From the NCBI GenBank assembly GCA_036821645.1, contig DAISJD010000017.1:1-38183 (forward strand): DNA of 38,183 bases, read 5' to 3'. The notes under the pieces are model-generated. The model was not told where the DNA came from, did not search any database, and saw nothing but the letters and a program-made list of their open reading frames with translations. Numbering within the stretch: the first letter of the stretch is position 1; each line of letters starts with the position of its first letter. A program made the translations under genes and the position numbers. Of the stretch, positions 22,074 to 31,513 are shown in pieces. The stretch comes from DAISJD01 sp036821645. Its GTDB lineage: Bacteria > Pseudomonadota > Alphaproteobacteria > ATCC43930 > CGMCC-115725.

Positions 22074-23396
22074 ATGGCTATGACGGCAGATATCATTCGG
22101 CTCCACGGTGCGGCAGAGAGCGCGGACACGGCGACCGACGCCGCCCGGCACCGCCCGATCAAGGATCTTTATGAAATCGGCGAAATTCCGCCGCTCGGCC
22201 ATGTGCCCGCCCGGATGTATGCCTGGACCATCCGGCGCGAACGCCATGGCGAACCGGAAACCGCGATGCAGGTCGAGGCGGTTGCGACCCCGACCATTGC
22301 CCCGGACGAGGTTCTGGTGATGGTGATGGCGGCCGGGGTCAATTACAACGGCATCTGGGCCGCCTTGGGCCGCCCCATTTCCCCCTTCGACGTGCATAAG
22401 GCCGATTTCCACGTGGCGGGCTCGGACGCGGCCGGGGTCGTCTGGGCCGTCGGGGCGAAGGTGAAACGCTGGAAAGTCGGCGACGAGGTCGTGGTGCATT
22501 GCAACCAAGATGACGGCGACGACGAAGAATGCAATGGCGGCGACCCGATGTTTTCCCCCAGTCAACGGATCTGGGGCTATGAAACGCCGGACGGATCCTT
22601 CGCGCAATTCTGCCGGGTTCAGGGCCGCCAACTCATGCCCCGTCCCCAGCATCTCACCTGGGAAGAAAGCGGTTGCTACGTCCTGACCCTGGCCACGGCC
22701 TATCGCATGCTGTTCGGCCATCGCCCGCACATCCTGCGACCGGGCGACAATGTCCTCGTCTGGGGGGCGGCGGGGGGGCTCGGCTCCATGGCGATCCAAC
22801 TGATCGCAACCGCAGGGGCGAACCCGATCGCCGTCATTTCCGAAGACGACAAGCGCGATTTCGTCACCCAATTGGGGGCCAAGGGCATCATCAACCGTAA
22901 ACAATTCGACTGCTGGGGCCAATTGCCCGATGTGGACGATGTCGCCGGTTATGCCGATTACATGAAAAAGGTCCGGGCCTTCGGCAAGGCGATCTGGGAC
23001 ATCACGGGCAAGGGGGTCGATGTCGATTTCGTGTTCGAACATCCGGGCGAACAGACCTTCCCCGTTTCCTGCTTCGTGGTGAAACGCGGTGGCATGGTCG
23101 TGTTCTGCGCCGGGACCACGGGTTTCAACCTCACCTTCGATGCGCGGTTCGTCTGGATGCGGCAAAAACGCATCCAGGGCAGCCATTTCGCCAACCTCCT
23201 CCAGGCCAGTCAGGCGAACCGCCTCGTGGTCGAACGCCGGATCGATCCGTGTATGTCCGAAGCCTTCGCCTGGCGCGACATTCCGCTTGCCCATACGAAG
23301 ATGCTGCGCAATCAGCACAAGCCCGGCAATATGGCCGTGTTGGTCCAGGCAAAGCGTCCGGGGCTGAAAAGCCTGGAAGATGCCATCTACGCCTGA
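22074..23396 (+). CDS. ccr: Crotonyl-CoA carboxylase/reductase
   Basis: A 440-residue medium-chain dehydrogenase/reductase that reductively carboxylates crotonyl-CoA to (2S)-ethylmalonyl-CoA with NADPH and CO2. The sequence follows alphaproteobacterial Ccr closely: DLYEIGEIPPLGHVPARMYAW region near residue 30, AAGVNYNGIWAALGRP, HCNQDDGDDEECNGGDPM, IWGYETPDGSFAQF, LVWGAAGGLGSMAIQL (NADPH loop) and TKMLRNQHKPGNMAVLVQA. GAGGAGAAG precedes the ATG at 22074, while a second ATG two codons later is possible. It is divergent from meaA and 28 bases upstream of mcd, so the three genes form an ethylmalonyl-CoA locus. Confidence 0.96.
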   Translation: MAMTADIIRLHGAAESADTATDAARHRPIKDLYEIGEIPPLGHVPARMYAWTIRRERHGEPETAMQVEAVATPTIAPDEVLVMVMAAGVNYNGIWAALGRPISPFDVHKADFHVAGSDAAGVVWAVGAKVKRWKVGDEVVVHCNQDDGDDEECNGGDPMFSPSQRIWGYETPDGSFAQFCRVQGRQLMPRPQHLTWEESGCYVLTLATAYRMLFGHRPHILRPGDNVLVWGAAGGLGSMAIQLIATAGANPIAVISEDDKRDFVTQLGAKGIINRKQFDCWGQLPDVDDVAGYADYMKKVRAFGKAIWDITGKGVDVDFVFEHPGEQTFPVSCFVVKRGGMVVFCAGTTGFNLTFDARFVWMRQKRIQGSHFANLLQASQANRLVVERRIDPCMSEAFAWRDIPLAHTKMLRNQHKPGNMAVLVQAKRPGLKSLEDAIYA

Positions 23397-23424
23397 ACCG
23401 CCGCTACCGCACGAGACCCGTCCC

Positions 23425-25107
23425 ATGTCCACCCTACACGAGAGCCCCCTCGGGCGCGCCGATTTACTGGCCCTCACCGCCGACGCCCTGATCGGCGTCG
23501 GCCATCTGGTCGATGCCGCCCGCACGGCTGTTGCCGCCCGCGTCGCACCCGATGGGGTTGTGGACGCCGCCCGTCTCGACCGTCATCAATTCGCGGCTCA
23601 CGGCTTTGCCTGGGTTGCGACCTACGGTGCCGCCTTGACCCAGATGCACGCCTGGGCGGCACAGCTCAACGAAGCCGGGACGTTCGGCACTTACGAACAA
23701 TTGATCTTGACGGCGGCCTTCGGCGAGTATCTCGGCCAACTCGCGGGCGGCCTGCCCATGAGTCAGCTTGAAATCGTCCGACCGGCGGATCTTGGCCTCA
23801 CCGATCAGGATCTGGACCGCTTCCATCGCCCGTCGGTCAGAACCTTAATGAAACGCGGCACGGCATCCGATCTCAGACTTGCCTTGGCCGAGCATGTGGG
23901 CGGCGGGTTCGACGGGGCGGGGTTCGGCGCCCTCGGCCTCGACGAGACGCTCACCCTCGTGCGCGACCAGTTTCAGCGGTTTTGTGCCGACGCGGTCGAA
24001 CCCTTTGCCCATGAATGGCACCTTGAGGACACGCTCATTCCCTTGCCGGTCGTGACAGCCATGGCCGAACTCGGCGTGTTCGGCCTCACCATTCCCGAAG
24101 AATATGGCGGACACGGCCTGGGCAAAACCGCCATGGCCCTTGTGTCCGAAGAATTGTCGCGCGCCTATATCGGCGTCGGTTCCCTCGGCACCCGGTCGGA
24201 AATCGCCGCCGAACTCATCCGCTTGGGCGGGACCGAGGCCCAGAAGCAACGGTGGCTGCCGGAAATCGCATCCGGGGCGATTTTGCCGACCGCCGTCTTT
24301 ACCGAACCGAATACGGGCTCCGATCTCGGCTCGTTGCGCACCCGCGCCGTGCGGGACGGCGATGTCTATCGCATCACCGGCAACAAAACCTGGATCACCC
24401 ATGCCGGCCGGTCGGATCTGATGACGTTGCTGGTCCGCACGGACCCGGCCGAAACCGGCTATCGGGGGCTCAGCATGTTCCTGGCGGAAAAACCACGCGG
24501 GACCGAGGACGCCCCCTTCCCCGCACCGGGCATGAGCGGCGGCGAAATCAAGGTCTTGGGCTATCGCGGGATGAAGGAATACGAGATTGCCTTCGACGGG
24601 TTTACCGTGCCCGCCGCCAATCTGTTGGGCGGGGTCGAAGGTCACGGCTTCAAACAACTGATGGCGACGTTCGAATCCGCACGGGTGCAAACGGCGGCGC
24701 GGGCCGTGGGGGTGGCGCAAAACGCGCTGGAACTGGGCCTGCGCTATGCGCTCGACCGGGTGCAATTCGGCCGCCCGCTGATCGCGTTTCCACGGGTGGC
24801 GGTCAAGCTCGCCGCGATGGCGGTCGATACCATGGTGGCGCGCCAATTGACCTATTTCGCCGCCCGGCAAAAAGATTCCGATCGGCGCTGCGACATCGAA
24901 GCCGGGATGGCGAAACTCTTGGCGGCACGGGTCGCCTGGGCCAATGCCGACAACGCCTTGCAGATCCATGGCGGCAACGGCTATGCGCTTGAATATCAGA
25001 TCAGCCGGGTGCTGTGCGACGCCCGGATCTTGAATATTTTCGAAGGGGCCGCCGAAATCCAGGCCCAAGTCATCGCCCGTGGCTTGCTGGGTCAGCGCCC
25101 CGCCTGA
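23425..25107 (+). CDS. mcd: (2S)-Methylsuccinyl-CoA dehydrogenase
   Basis: A 560-residue flavoprotein oxidising methylsuccinyl-CoA to mesaconyl-CoA. It has the long N-terminal helical extension (about 160 residues, with HGFAWVATYGAALTQMHAW) that separates Mcd from ordinary acyl-CoA dehydrogenases. The acyl-CoA dehydrogenase core follows: LGVFGLTIPEEYGGHGLGK, AVFTEPNTGSDLGSLRTRA (FAD and substrate), NKTWITHAGRSDL, and a C-terminal domain with QFGRPLIAFPRVAVKLA and QIHGGNGYALEYQISR. Start at 23425 is used; an earlier in-frame ATG at 23380 overlaps the end of ccr and has GGAA almost touching it. The ribosome site for 23425 is weak, so coupling to ccr is likely. Confidence 0.93.
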   Translation: MSTLHESPLGRADLLALTADALIGVGHLVDAARTAVAARVAPDGVVDAARLDRHQFAAHGFAWVATYGAALTQMHAWAAQLNEAGTFGTYEQLILTAAFGEYLGQLAGGLPMSQLEIVRPADLGLTDQDLDRFHRPSVRTLMKRGTASDLRLALAEHVGGGFDGAGFGALGLDETLTLVRDQFQRFCADAVEPFAHEWHLEDTLIPLPVVTAMAELGVFGLTIPEEYGGHGLGKTAMALVSEELSRAYIGVGSLGTRSEIAAELIRLGGTEAQKQRWLPEIASGAILPTAVFTEPNTGSDLGSLRTRAVRDGDVYRITGNKTWITHAGRSDLMTLLVRTDPAETGYRGLSMFLAEKPRGTEDAPFPAPGMSGGEIKVLGYRGMKEYEIAFDGFTVPAANLLGGVEGHGFKQLMATFESARVQTAARAVGVAQNALELGLRYALDRVQFGRPLIAFPRVAVKLAAMAVDTMVARQLTYFAARQKDSDRRCDIEAGMAKLLAARVAWANADNALQIHGGNGYALEYQISRVLCDARILNIFEGAAEIQAQVIARGLLGQRPA

Positions 25108-25534
25108 CGACACGCACACGCGGCCCCGATGGCCGGTTCGAGATTGCGACGAAACAACACACCGTCGCGATCTCGGTCCGTCGGATCACATCCCTTTCGA
25201 TCGCAATCCCCAACACGATGAAGAAATAATCCCGATACTCTTTATCATTGATTTTTTCGATAATTCCTCCCCGCTAAAATCAATTAAAATATAAAAAAAT
25301 GACATAGACTTAAATTCAATCTATGAAATCAGTTGATTTACTTTTAAAATTAAATTTTAATTTATCACAATAAAAAAATTATTTTCAATAAGTTTATATT
25401 GTTTATTTTAAGAAAATTTCAAAAATACTATAGTATTTAATATCAATTTTGAAAATAAAAACAAAATATTCTATCAATACAATCTTAATTTATTTGACCC
25501 TGAATGCGGTTTACCCATCGCGCAGGATCGCCCC
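25108..25534. other. AT-rich spacer upstream of rdrA, no gene
   Basis: The first about 100 bases have host-like composition and contain GATTGCGA (25142-25149) complementary to TCGCAATC (25201-25208), perhaps part of the mcd terminator. From about 25230 to 25500 the sequence is extremely AT-rich, sharply unlike the flanking mcd gene. It carries a perfect 16-bp palindrome at 25423-25438. No plausible small ORF was found. The change in composition marks a likely left boundary of acquired DNA. Confidence 0.55.
25423..25438. promoter_or_regulatory. Perfect 16-bp palindrome upstream of rdrA
   Basis: AAATACTATAGTATTT is fully self-complementary and lies about 100 bases before the rdrA start codon. 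It contains ACTATAGT and could be an operator overlapping the rdrA promoter. Chance palindromes are more likely in AT-rich DNA, so the call is tentative. Confidence 0.35.
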
Positions 25535-28195
25535 ATGTCTGAGACACAAAAAACCATCATCGACTTGACGCAGCCCGAAACCTCATCGGTTTATGACGGC
25601 GATGCCACGATCCAAAAGGATGCCCTGCGCGATATCTTAACACTATTGCCAAAGGGACTAGACAGCGCAAGGTCCGAAAGCCCGCAAGCAGGCGATGGTC
25701 TCAAAATCCGTCAGAACCGCCCGCACGATGCGATTATGATCAATGGCGGGCGCGGATACGGCAAAACCTCGCTGATGGTCACGCTGTTGAATGCGATCGA
25801 ACACAATAAATTGGATGAATTAAGCCGTGCCGTCGGTCATAACAGCCCCAAGACGACCCGTTATTTCAGCCTCGGCCTGATCGACCCGACCCTGATCGAT
25901 GCCAAGCAGAATTTCATGCTGCTGATCATCAATCGAATTCATACGGCGGTTAAAATCTCAGAGCCCCTGGGATCGGGCACAGAACAAGATCGGCAGTACC
26001 AAAAGGCCCTCAACGACTTGGCCTGCGGGGTTCAGGTTCTCGACGGCATCGCCGCCAATCATTTGAAAAGTGAAGCCTGGGAAGATCCACTCTATGTGCT
26101 GGATTCCGGTTTGAACAAGGTCGAGGCCCACGCCGATTTCGAAAGGCGCTTCGTTTATTTTGTCGATGCGGCACTGAGTAAACTTAAGAAGGATGCATTC
26201 GTTCTCGGCATCGACGATGTCGATACAAGGTTCGAACAAGGCTGGCCCGTGCTGGAAGCGATCCGTAAATATTTAACCGCCCCCAATCTCAAGATTCTCA
26301 TTTCAGGTGATATTAACCTCTATAGTTTATTAGTGCGGCGCGCCCAATGGGACCAATTTGGAAAGGCTTTTCTGAAGACTGAACGGCTGATCGCTAAGCC
26401 TAGTACCAAATCAAAACTAGATTCAATTGTAGAAATGGTCGAACAATTACAAAACCAATATCTGATCAAGATCTTAAAACCTGAAAATCGAGTATCATTA
26501 AAAACATTAAAACAAAATATAAATAACTATGATCAAAAACAGATTTATTTTAAAATCATCAATGAAAAAATAGAGCTTCCAATTAATCAGATTTTCCTGA
26601 ATTTTGCACAGAATGTTTGCGGAATCACGAAAAATTCTCACAAAATCATGATCCGAGATCAGCTCCTAAATCAACCCATCAGAACAATTATACAAACATT
26701 ACGGGGCTGTAGCAATTTATTGAGTACTCAATATGATAATATCAGTTATTATGATCGGGACATTGCTATAGAATCATTAGTCAATATTGGTTTTGATTAT
26801 GCAGATCATTTAAGATTAAATATAAAAATATTAAAAGATGGAAATCCTGATCAAATGATAGCAACCTTGGCTTATTGGTTAATGCAAATGGATCACCTAC
26901 CATCATTAGAACGTCTGACGGCAAATCATGAGGAAAAAAATCAAATAAACCTTATCACCATAATGTTGAATGCTATAATCTACGAAAAAAATATAAAAAA
27001 TACAAAAAATATTTTTAACTATTTGATAAAAGTATGTATTTTAAGCAGTTTAATTAAAAATCATCCCAATACCCTAGATAATTTGTTCAAACACACTAAA
27101 ATAGATGATGTAGAACCCCTAACAGATACAATAGGAAGAATTATTTCATGGCAAGTCGGTAGTAATTTCAGTAAAAATATGTTAAAAACCGCATCAATTT
27201 ACAAAATACCATTAGAATTAGTAAATATTGATATATTAGATTATATAAACACAAAGGCAAACGATCAAAAAGCATCTTTAAATAGTGATTTTATCTTTAT
27301 ATTAAAGATATTAATAGTAAGAATTTCAAATCAAGAAAACCACATTTATGATTATATTTGTCTTCCACGTTTAATTGCTTTTATTGGTGAACTCTCTTCA
27401 TTGAGAATTACACAAAATCAGAAATATGATAGCACATATAAGGAAGAAAGAATAAGAAAAATTAGAAATATAACTGAAATGAGTGCTTTTGGAAAAATTC
27501 ATACTATTGCATCTTTCCACCAAAACCAATCCTCAGATTTAATATCAAACCAAACGACAACGAACACAGAAACAGATAATTTAGAATATAGTCAAGAATC
27601 TAAATTAAATATAAACGCAAAAAATGAATTTTTTACGTCAATAGAAACTTGGCTTTCATATTGGGATAACAAAAAAATCCATATTCCAGCTGATACCATA
27701 TTAAGTATTTTAGAGAAATACACCGATTTTAGTAAAAAGATTCTTCAATACAAAAAAGGGAAAAGGGTAAAAAAAATTAATGCAGAAGATCTTTTGTTTA
27801 AACACGTAATTATATTTTTAAGTTCTGTTGCCATTGAAACATACTTAAATGATGACAAAGATCTCGAGAGCTTAAATCAAGATTTATTAATTGATTCGAA
27901 TAATTTGCATGAATTTTTATCAAAAAAATTCTTAAAAAAAGAAAAACCTGATTATTTAAATTCGTATACAGATAATAAAACATCAGAATCAGAGAATTTT
28001 TTTATGTTTATTTTTACATGCCCTATTTGGGATAATTTAATAAAAACCAATACAAATTTACTTAAACTACACAAATCTCTGCAAGAAGAAATTGGGAATA
28101 AACCTTCTCAAATTAAAAATAAAATTGATGCTTATACATTTGAAGATATTCATCAATTTTTAAATCAACTTTCTATTCTTGATCAAAATAAATGA
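25535..28195 (+). CDS. rdrA: RADAR anti-phage system ATPase RdrA
   Basis: An 886-residue P-loop NTPase. Walker A is GGRGYGKTSL (residues 71-80, Lys77) and Walker B is FVLGIDDVD (Asp227, Asp228), followed by SGDINLY as a sensor-like strand. The length, these motifs and the following deaminase gene match RdrA of the RADAR system, in which RdrA and RdrB form a very large complex that acts on adenosine nucleotides during phage infection. The C-terminal two thirds has no motif I can name. Base composition changes abruptly near 26390: codons up to residue about 285 are near-host, the remainder is strongly AT-rich and Lys/Asn/Ile-rich. The ATG at 25535 has AGGA 8 bases upstream. Function is inferred from family and pairing. 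Confidence 0.85.
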   Translation: MSETQKTIIDLTQPETSSVYDGDATIQKDALRDILTLLPKGLDSARSESPQAGDGLKIRQNRPHDAIMINGGRGYGKTSLMVTLLNAIEHNKLDELSRAVGHNSPKTTRYFSLGLIDPTLIDAKQNFMLLIINRIHTAVKISEPLGSGTEQDRQYQKALNDLACGVQVLDGIAANHLKSEAWEDPLYVLDSGLNKVEAHADFERRFVYFVDAALSKLKKDAFVLGIDDVDTRFEQGWPVLEAIRKYLTAPNLKILISGDINLYSLLVRRAQWDQFGKAFLKTERLIAKPSTKSKLDSIVEMVEQLQNQYLIKILKPENRVSLKTLKQNINNYDQKQIYFKIINEKIELPINQIFLNFAQNVCGITKNSHKIMIRDQLLNQPIRTIIQTLRGCSNLLSTQYDNISYYDRDIAIESLVNIGFDYADHLRLNIKILKDGNPDQMIATLAYWLMQMDHLPSLERLTANHEEKNQINLITIMLNAIIYEKNIKNTKNIFNYLIKVCILSSLIKNHPNTLDNLFKHTKIDDVEPLTDTIGRIISWQVGSNFSKNMLKTASIYKIPLELVNIDILDYINTKANDQKASLNSDFIFILKILIVRISNQENHIYDYICLPRLIAFIGELSSLRITQNQKYDSTYKEERIRKIRNITEMSAFGKIHTIASFHQNQSSDLISNQTTTNTETDNLEYSQESKLNINAKNEFFTSIETWLSYWDNKKIHIPADTILSILEKYTDFSKKILQYKKGKRVKKINAEDLLFKHVIIFLSSVAIETYLNDDKDLESLNQDLLIDSNNLHEFLSKKFLKKEKPDYLNSYTDNKTSESENFFMFIFTCPIWDNLIKTNTNLLKLHKSLQEEIGNKPSQIKNKIDAYTFEDIHQFLNQLSILDQNK

Positions 28196-28235
28196 TATTG
28201 ATTAGTATTTACCGAAATCAAATGAGTCATTGCGC

Positions 28236-30797
28236 ATGCCCAGTCTATTCTATCGCACCGCGTTCGCCGATTACACCTCATTGAAAGCAATGCACGAAGG
28301 GGGGCCGCCGCCAAGCCCGGAGGATTGGGCCCGGCACCTCTTCGTTCTGGAACGACGAACCGCCATAAAGCGCCCGGATCATTTTTATAAAAACTATCGC
28401 GACATGCGGTGGGATCCCAAAAACAAGACCGTGGTGGATATGGTGCGCTTCGGTCTCGACACAATCGGGAAGGATCATCTGGAATGGCGGCAGGACCGCC
28501 TGATGGTCAAATCGGAAAAATTCGATCATTGGCACCAAACCGCACCGGCGATTTCCCCCCTGGCCGTTGCGAGCTATTGGCTATACCAGCATCACGGGAC
28601 GCGGGCCGATGCGGCGGGTTTGAAGATCATCCGACAATGCTTTGCCCATACGGCCCTGCTGTCGCCGCCGCTCACCATGGTGCAACCGATCATCGATCAA
28701 GACGGGTTGGTTGAATCCCACCTGCATCTGAATGGCAGTACCGAAATCGATCTGGTATGGATCGATGCAGTGGGAAAACCGAGAAACTATTATCGCGAAC
28801 TTCAGGTTAGTTATCAGAAAAATAAAGAACTCCGAGAGTTATACGATCAGATCGATTTTGAATTTAAACCCCACACTCTCTATTTTTATTTGCAGGCGGC
28901 ACAGCGGGTGCGGGCTTATCTGTCCGTCCTGATCGCCACACCGATGCGACAGGATAAAGACGCCCCCAAATCACACGATCCGTTCGCCAGGGTGCAGTAT
29001 CTTGCGACCCGCCATATCGGCTCTGCAATGCCGGATGAAATCTCGCACCTGGAAAACCGGCATCCGGTGACGGGGCTGCACCTTGACCTCGGCTGGCCCC
29101 GCGCCACCCTGGAACCGCTGCATGCCGAAGCGATCTGGCTGCTGGCCTGTTTTACGGCGATGGACACGCGGTCCGACATTGCCGGGGCCGTCGCCTATGG
29201 TTTGTTTTTTACCCTGTCGGTGCAACATCTGATCATCCGCCTGTCGGTGCAACAACAGACCGAATTTGGCTTTGATCAATTTCAAAAATATACCAATGCC
29301 GGCACACGGGAACTCATTGAAAAAGATTATGTGCGGCGCTTTGCCCAACTCGCCGTTTCGGATCGGGGCGATATTGCCCATCTCGACGGTCGCTTCGCCC
29401 CGAAGAAGGACCGGGACGGCACCCTGAAGCTCCTCACCCGGATCATCGAAGGTTATCTGACCTATCGCTGTCACCGCTGCCCACGGGCAAAACATCTGCA
29501 CCTGATCGGGGGGCAGGTTCCGCCGTGCCTGGATAAGGGGATGCCCTGCGCCGCCCTGACCCGCGACGACCCCGGTTATCGGCGGGTGGCGGACGCGGAA
29601 TCCCCTACGGTCCCCCTGCCCGGCACGGCACCGAAACGCCTCGCCCTGTCCCTGGTCGTGCATTTCATCAAGGAACGCGATAAGACCCCGTTATCGCAGG
29701 GCATCCCCCAATGCCGCTATGGGCGATTGCGCCGTCGGTTGGACGATCAAGGCCGGATGATTGCCTGGATTTACACGCATTCCGCCCTGGTCCGTCGGTT
29801 CCTGCATGGGATCGACGCGGCCTCCAATGAATTGCACGCCCCGCCGGAACCGTTTGCCCCCCTCTATCGGATGATGCGGCGCGTCGGCATTCCCCACGCA
29901 ACCTTTCATTGCGGCGAAGATTACGAACATCTGACCGCCGGCATCCGCGCCGTTTGGGAAGCCGTCGATTTCTGCGATCTGAAAGATGGCGATCGGGTCG
30001 GCCATGCCACGGCCTTGGGCGTCCGCCCCACCCTCTGGCGGGAGACCATCGGCGAGGAGGTGGCGCAACGCACGGAAGACGCACTCGATGATGCCGTCTT
30101 TGCCTATCATCTGCTGAAACAAGAAGGCGGGTTTGGGAAAACCTTGGCCACCCTGGCGGAAAAGATCGAAACATGGTGCCGCACCATCTATGGGGTGGCC
30201 CATTCGCCGATTGCCCTGCATCAGGCATGGGCCTTGCGCCGTCTCGACGCGCGCCTCGCACACCTGCCAGAATATTTCGGCACGAACTTCGATCAGGTTC
30301 GATTCGATCGCCATACCAAGGCGGAATTGGCCCTGTTAAAGGCAGAAAAGAAGGATAACTCCTTCTTCGACATTTTTCTGGCCCGTCATAGCCATCGGAA
30401 CCGTGCACGGGGCAAAGAATTGATCCGCGTTAAGACTGATGACTACCCGGCGGAGGCGTTGTTGGCACTGCAACGCCAAACGATCGAGCATCTCAATAAA
30501 CGAACCGTGATCATCGAAAGCCTGCCGACGAGTAATGTGCGGATCAGCCATTATGAAAAATTCAGCGAGCATCATATTTTCCGCTGGTTGGGGCTCACCG
30601 GCGATGAAACCGAACCCCGCCCGACCGTTTGTTTGGGCAGTGACGATCCCGGAATTTTTTCCACATCCTTGCGCAATGAATATGCCATCCTGTCCCAGGT
30701 ATTGCGCGATGATTTCAAACTATCCGCCACCGACACGATCGATAAGTTACGTTCTTTGAACAGAAATGGATTTAATTATCGCTTTAAGCACAAATAA
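28236..30797 (+). CDS. rdrB: RADAR adenosine deaminase-like effector RdrB
   Basis: An 853-residue divergent adenosine deaminase. Metal ligands of the amidohydrolase fold are in place: SHLHLNGSTE (His162, His164), FHCGEDYEHL (His558 with catalytic Glu561), RVGHATALG, and SDDPGIFSTS (Asp803, Asp804). The protein is far longer than housekeeping adenosine deaminase (about 330 residues), with large insertions, as in RdrB, which deaminates ATP/adenosine to inosine forms upon phage infection. It follows rdrA by 40 bases. No accessory RdrC/RdrD membrane gene is seen. The start may be ATG 28236 or TTG 28230; neither has a strong ribosome site. Composition is close to the host, unlike the end of rdrA. 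Confidence 0.87.
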   Translation: MPSLFYRTAFADYTSLKAMHEGGPPPSPEDWARHLFVLERRTAIKRPDHFYKNYRDMRWDPKNKTVVDMVRFGLDTIGKDHLEWRQDRLMVKSEKFDHWHQTAPAISPLAVASYWLYQHHGTRADAAGLKIIRQCFAHTALLSPPLTMVQPIIDQDGLVESHLHLNGSTEIDLVWIDAVGKPRNYYRELQVSYQKNKELRELYDQIDFEFKPHTLYFYLQAAQRVRAYLSVLIATPMRQDKDAPKSHDPFARVQYLATRHIGSAMPDEISHLENRHPVTGLHLDLGWPRATLEPLHAEAIWLLACFTAMDTRSDIAGAVAYGLFFTLSVQHLIIRLSVQQQTEFGFDQFQKYTNAGTRELIEKDYVRRFAQLAVSDRGDIAHLDGRFAPKKDRDGTLKLLTRIIEGYLTYRCHRCPRAKHLHLIGGQVPPCLDKGMPCAALTRDDPGYRRVADAESPTVPLPGTAPKRLALSLVVHFIKERDKTPLSQGIPQCRYGRLRRRLDDQGRMIAWIYTHSALVRRFLHGIDAASNELHAPPEPFAPLYRMMRRVGIPHATFHCGEDYEHLTAGIRAVWEAVDFCDLKDGDRVGHATALGVRPTLWRETIGEEVAQRTEDALDDAVFAYHLLKQEGGFGKTLATLAEKIETWCRTIYGVAHSPIALHQAWALRRLDARLAHLPEYFGTNFDQVRFDRHTKAELALLKAEKKDNSFFDIFLARHSHRNRARGKELIRVKTDDYPAEALLALQRQTIEHLNKRTVIIESLPTSNVRISHYEKFSEHHIFRWLGLTGDETEPRPTVCLGSDDPGIFSTSLRNEYAILSQVLRDDFKLSATDTIDKLRSLNRNGFNYRFKHK

Positions 30798-30860
30798 TAT
30801 TCATTTTAATAAATACCAAATCCTGCAAGACCCAATGCGAAGACAACTGGAAATCGGCTG

Positions 30861-31505
30861 TCAGCGGTGCCACAAGACCTTAGCCGCAGGATCCGGTTGT
30901 TCCCATCCGGCGCGATGCAGTTCCGGTTGGCTGTCCGGCGTCAGGGGATATCCGACGCAGAGATAGGCGATGAGCCGCCAATGGGTTGGGACGGCAAGGT
31001 CGATCGTGACTTGCACCGGGTCCAGAATCGATACCCACCCGACGCCGATACCGTGGCTGCGCGCCAAAAGCCAAAACGTATGAACAGCCGTCACAACCGA
31101 ATAGGGCAGCATCTGCGCCATGGTCCGGCGACCGAGCCCGTGGCCGGTTTCGGTTTGGTCATCGCAAAAAACGGCAAGATGGATGGGCGCCTGATCGAGA
31201 CCCGCCAATTTCAGCCGCGCATAAAGGGCGGCCCGTTCGCCTGCGTAATCGGCGAGGGCGGCCTGATTTTCCGTTTCGAAATTCGTCCTGATCGCCGCCC
31301 GCGCCGACGGGGTATCGACCAAGACGAACCGCCAGGGTTGGCTATAACCGACCGACGGGGCGCAATCGGCGGATGCCCTGATCAGGGACTCGACAAGTCC
31401 GGGCGGCAACGGGTCCACCTTGAACTGACGCACATCCCGCCGCCACCGCAGCAACGTTTCAAATTCCGCACGAAATTCGGTGCCGAAACTCGGCCCCACA
31501 GCCAT
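30861..31505 (-). CDS. bluB: 5,6-Dimethylbenzimidazole synthase BluB
   Basis: A 214-residue flavin-destroying member of the nitroreductase fold that turns FMNH2 and O2 into the lower ligand of cobalamin. RWRRDVRQF near the N-terminus, APSVGYSQPWRFVLV, RLKLAGLDQAPIHLAVFCD, GLGRRTMAQMLPYSVV, and GIGVGWVSILDP with AYLCVGYP match BluB better than ordinary nitroreductases. The ORF can extend upstream to 31616, but that overlaps the anti-sigma gene; the start at 31505 lies 9 bases after the anti-sigma stop. It is therefore the third gene of an ECF sigma operon. The locus also serves the B12-dependent mutase meaA nearby, by inference. Confidence 0.87.
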   Translation of the reverse strand: MAVGPSFGTEFRAEFETLLRWRRDVRQFKVDPLPPGLVESLIRASADCAPSVGYSQPWRFVLVDTPSARAAIRTNFETENQAALADYAGERAALYARLKLAGLDQAPIHLAVFCDDQTETGHGLGRRTMAQMLPYSVVTAVHTFWLLARSHGIGVGWVSILDPVQVTIDLAVPTHWRLIAYLCVGYPLTPDSQPELHRAGWEQPDPAAKVLWHR

Positions 31506-31513
31506 GATGGCGC

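Noticed and set aside
22026..23525. Long minus-strand ORF (499 codons) opposite ccr
   Set aside because: Shadow of the ccr and mcd reading frames in high-G+C DNA; the plus-strand proteins are well conserved enzymes.
23845..25119. Minus-strand ORF (424 codons) opposite mcd
   Set aside because: Shadow frame of a clearly recognisable acyl-CoA dehydrogenase.
28236..30797. Housekeeping adenosine deaminase or AMP deaminase
   Set aside because: Length of 853 residues, divergent motif spacing and coupling to an RdrA-like NTPase fit RdrB instead.
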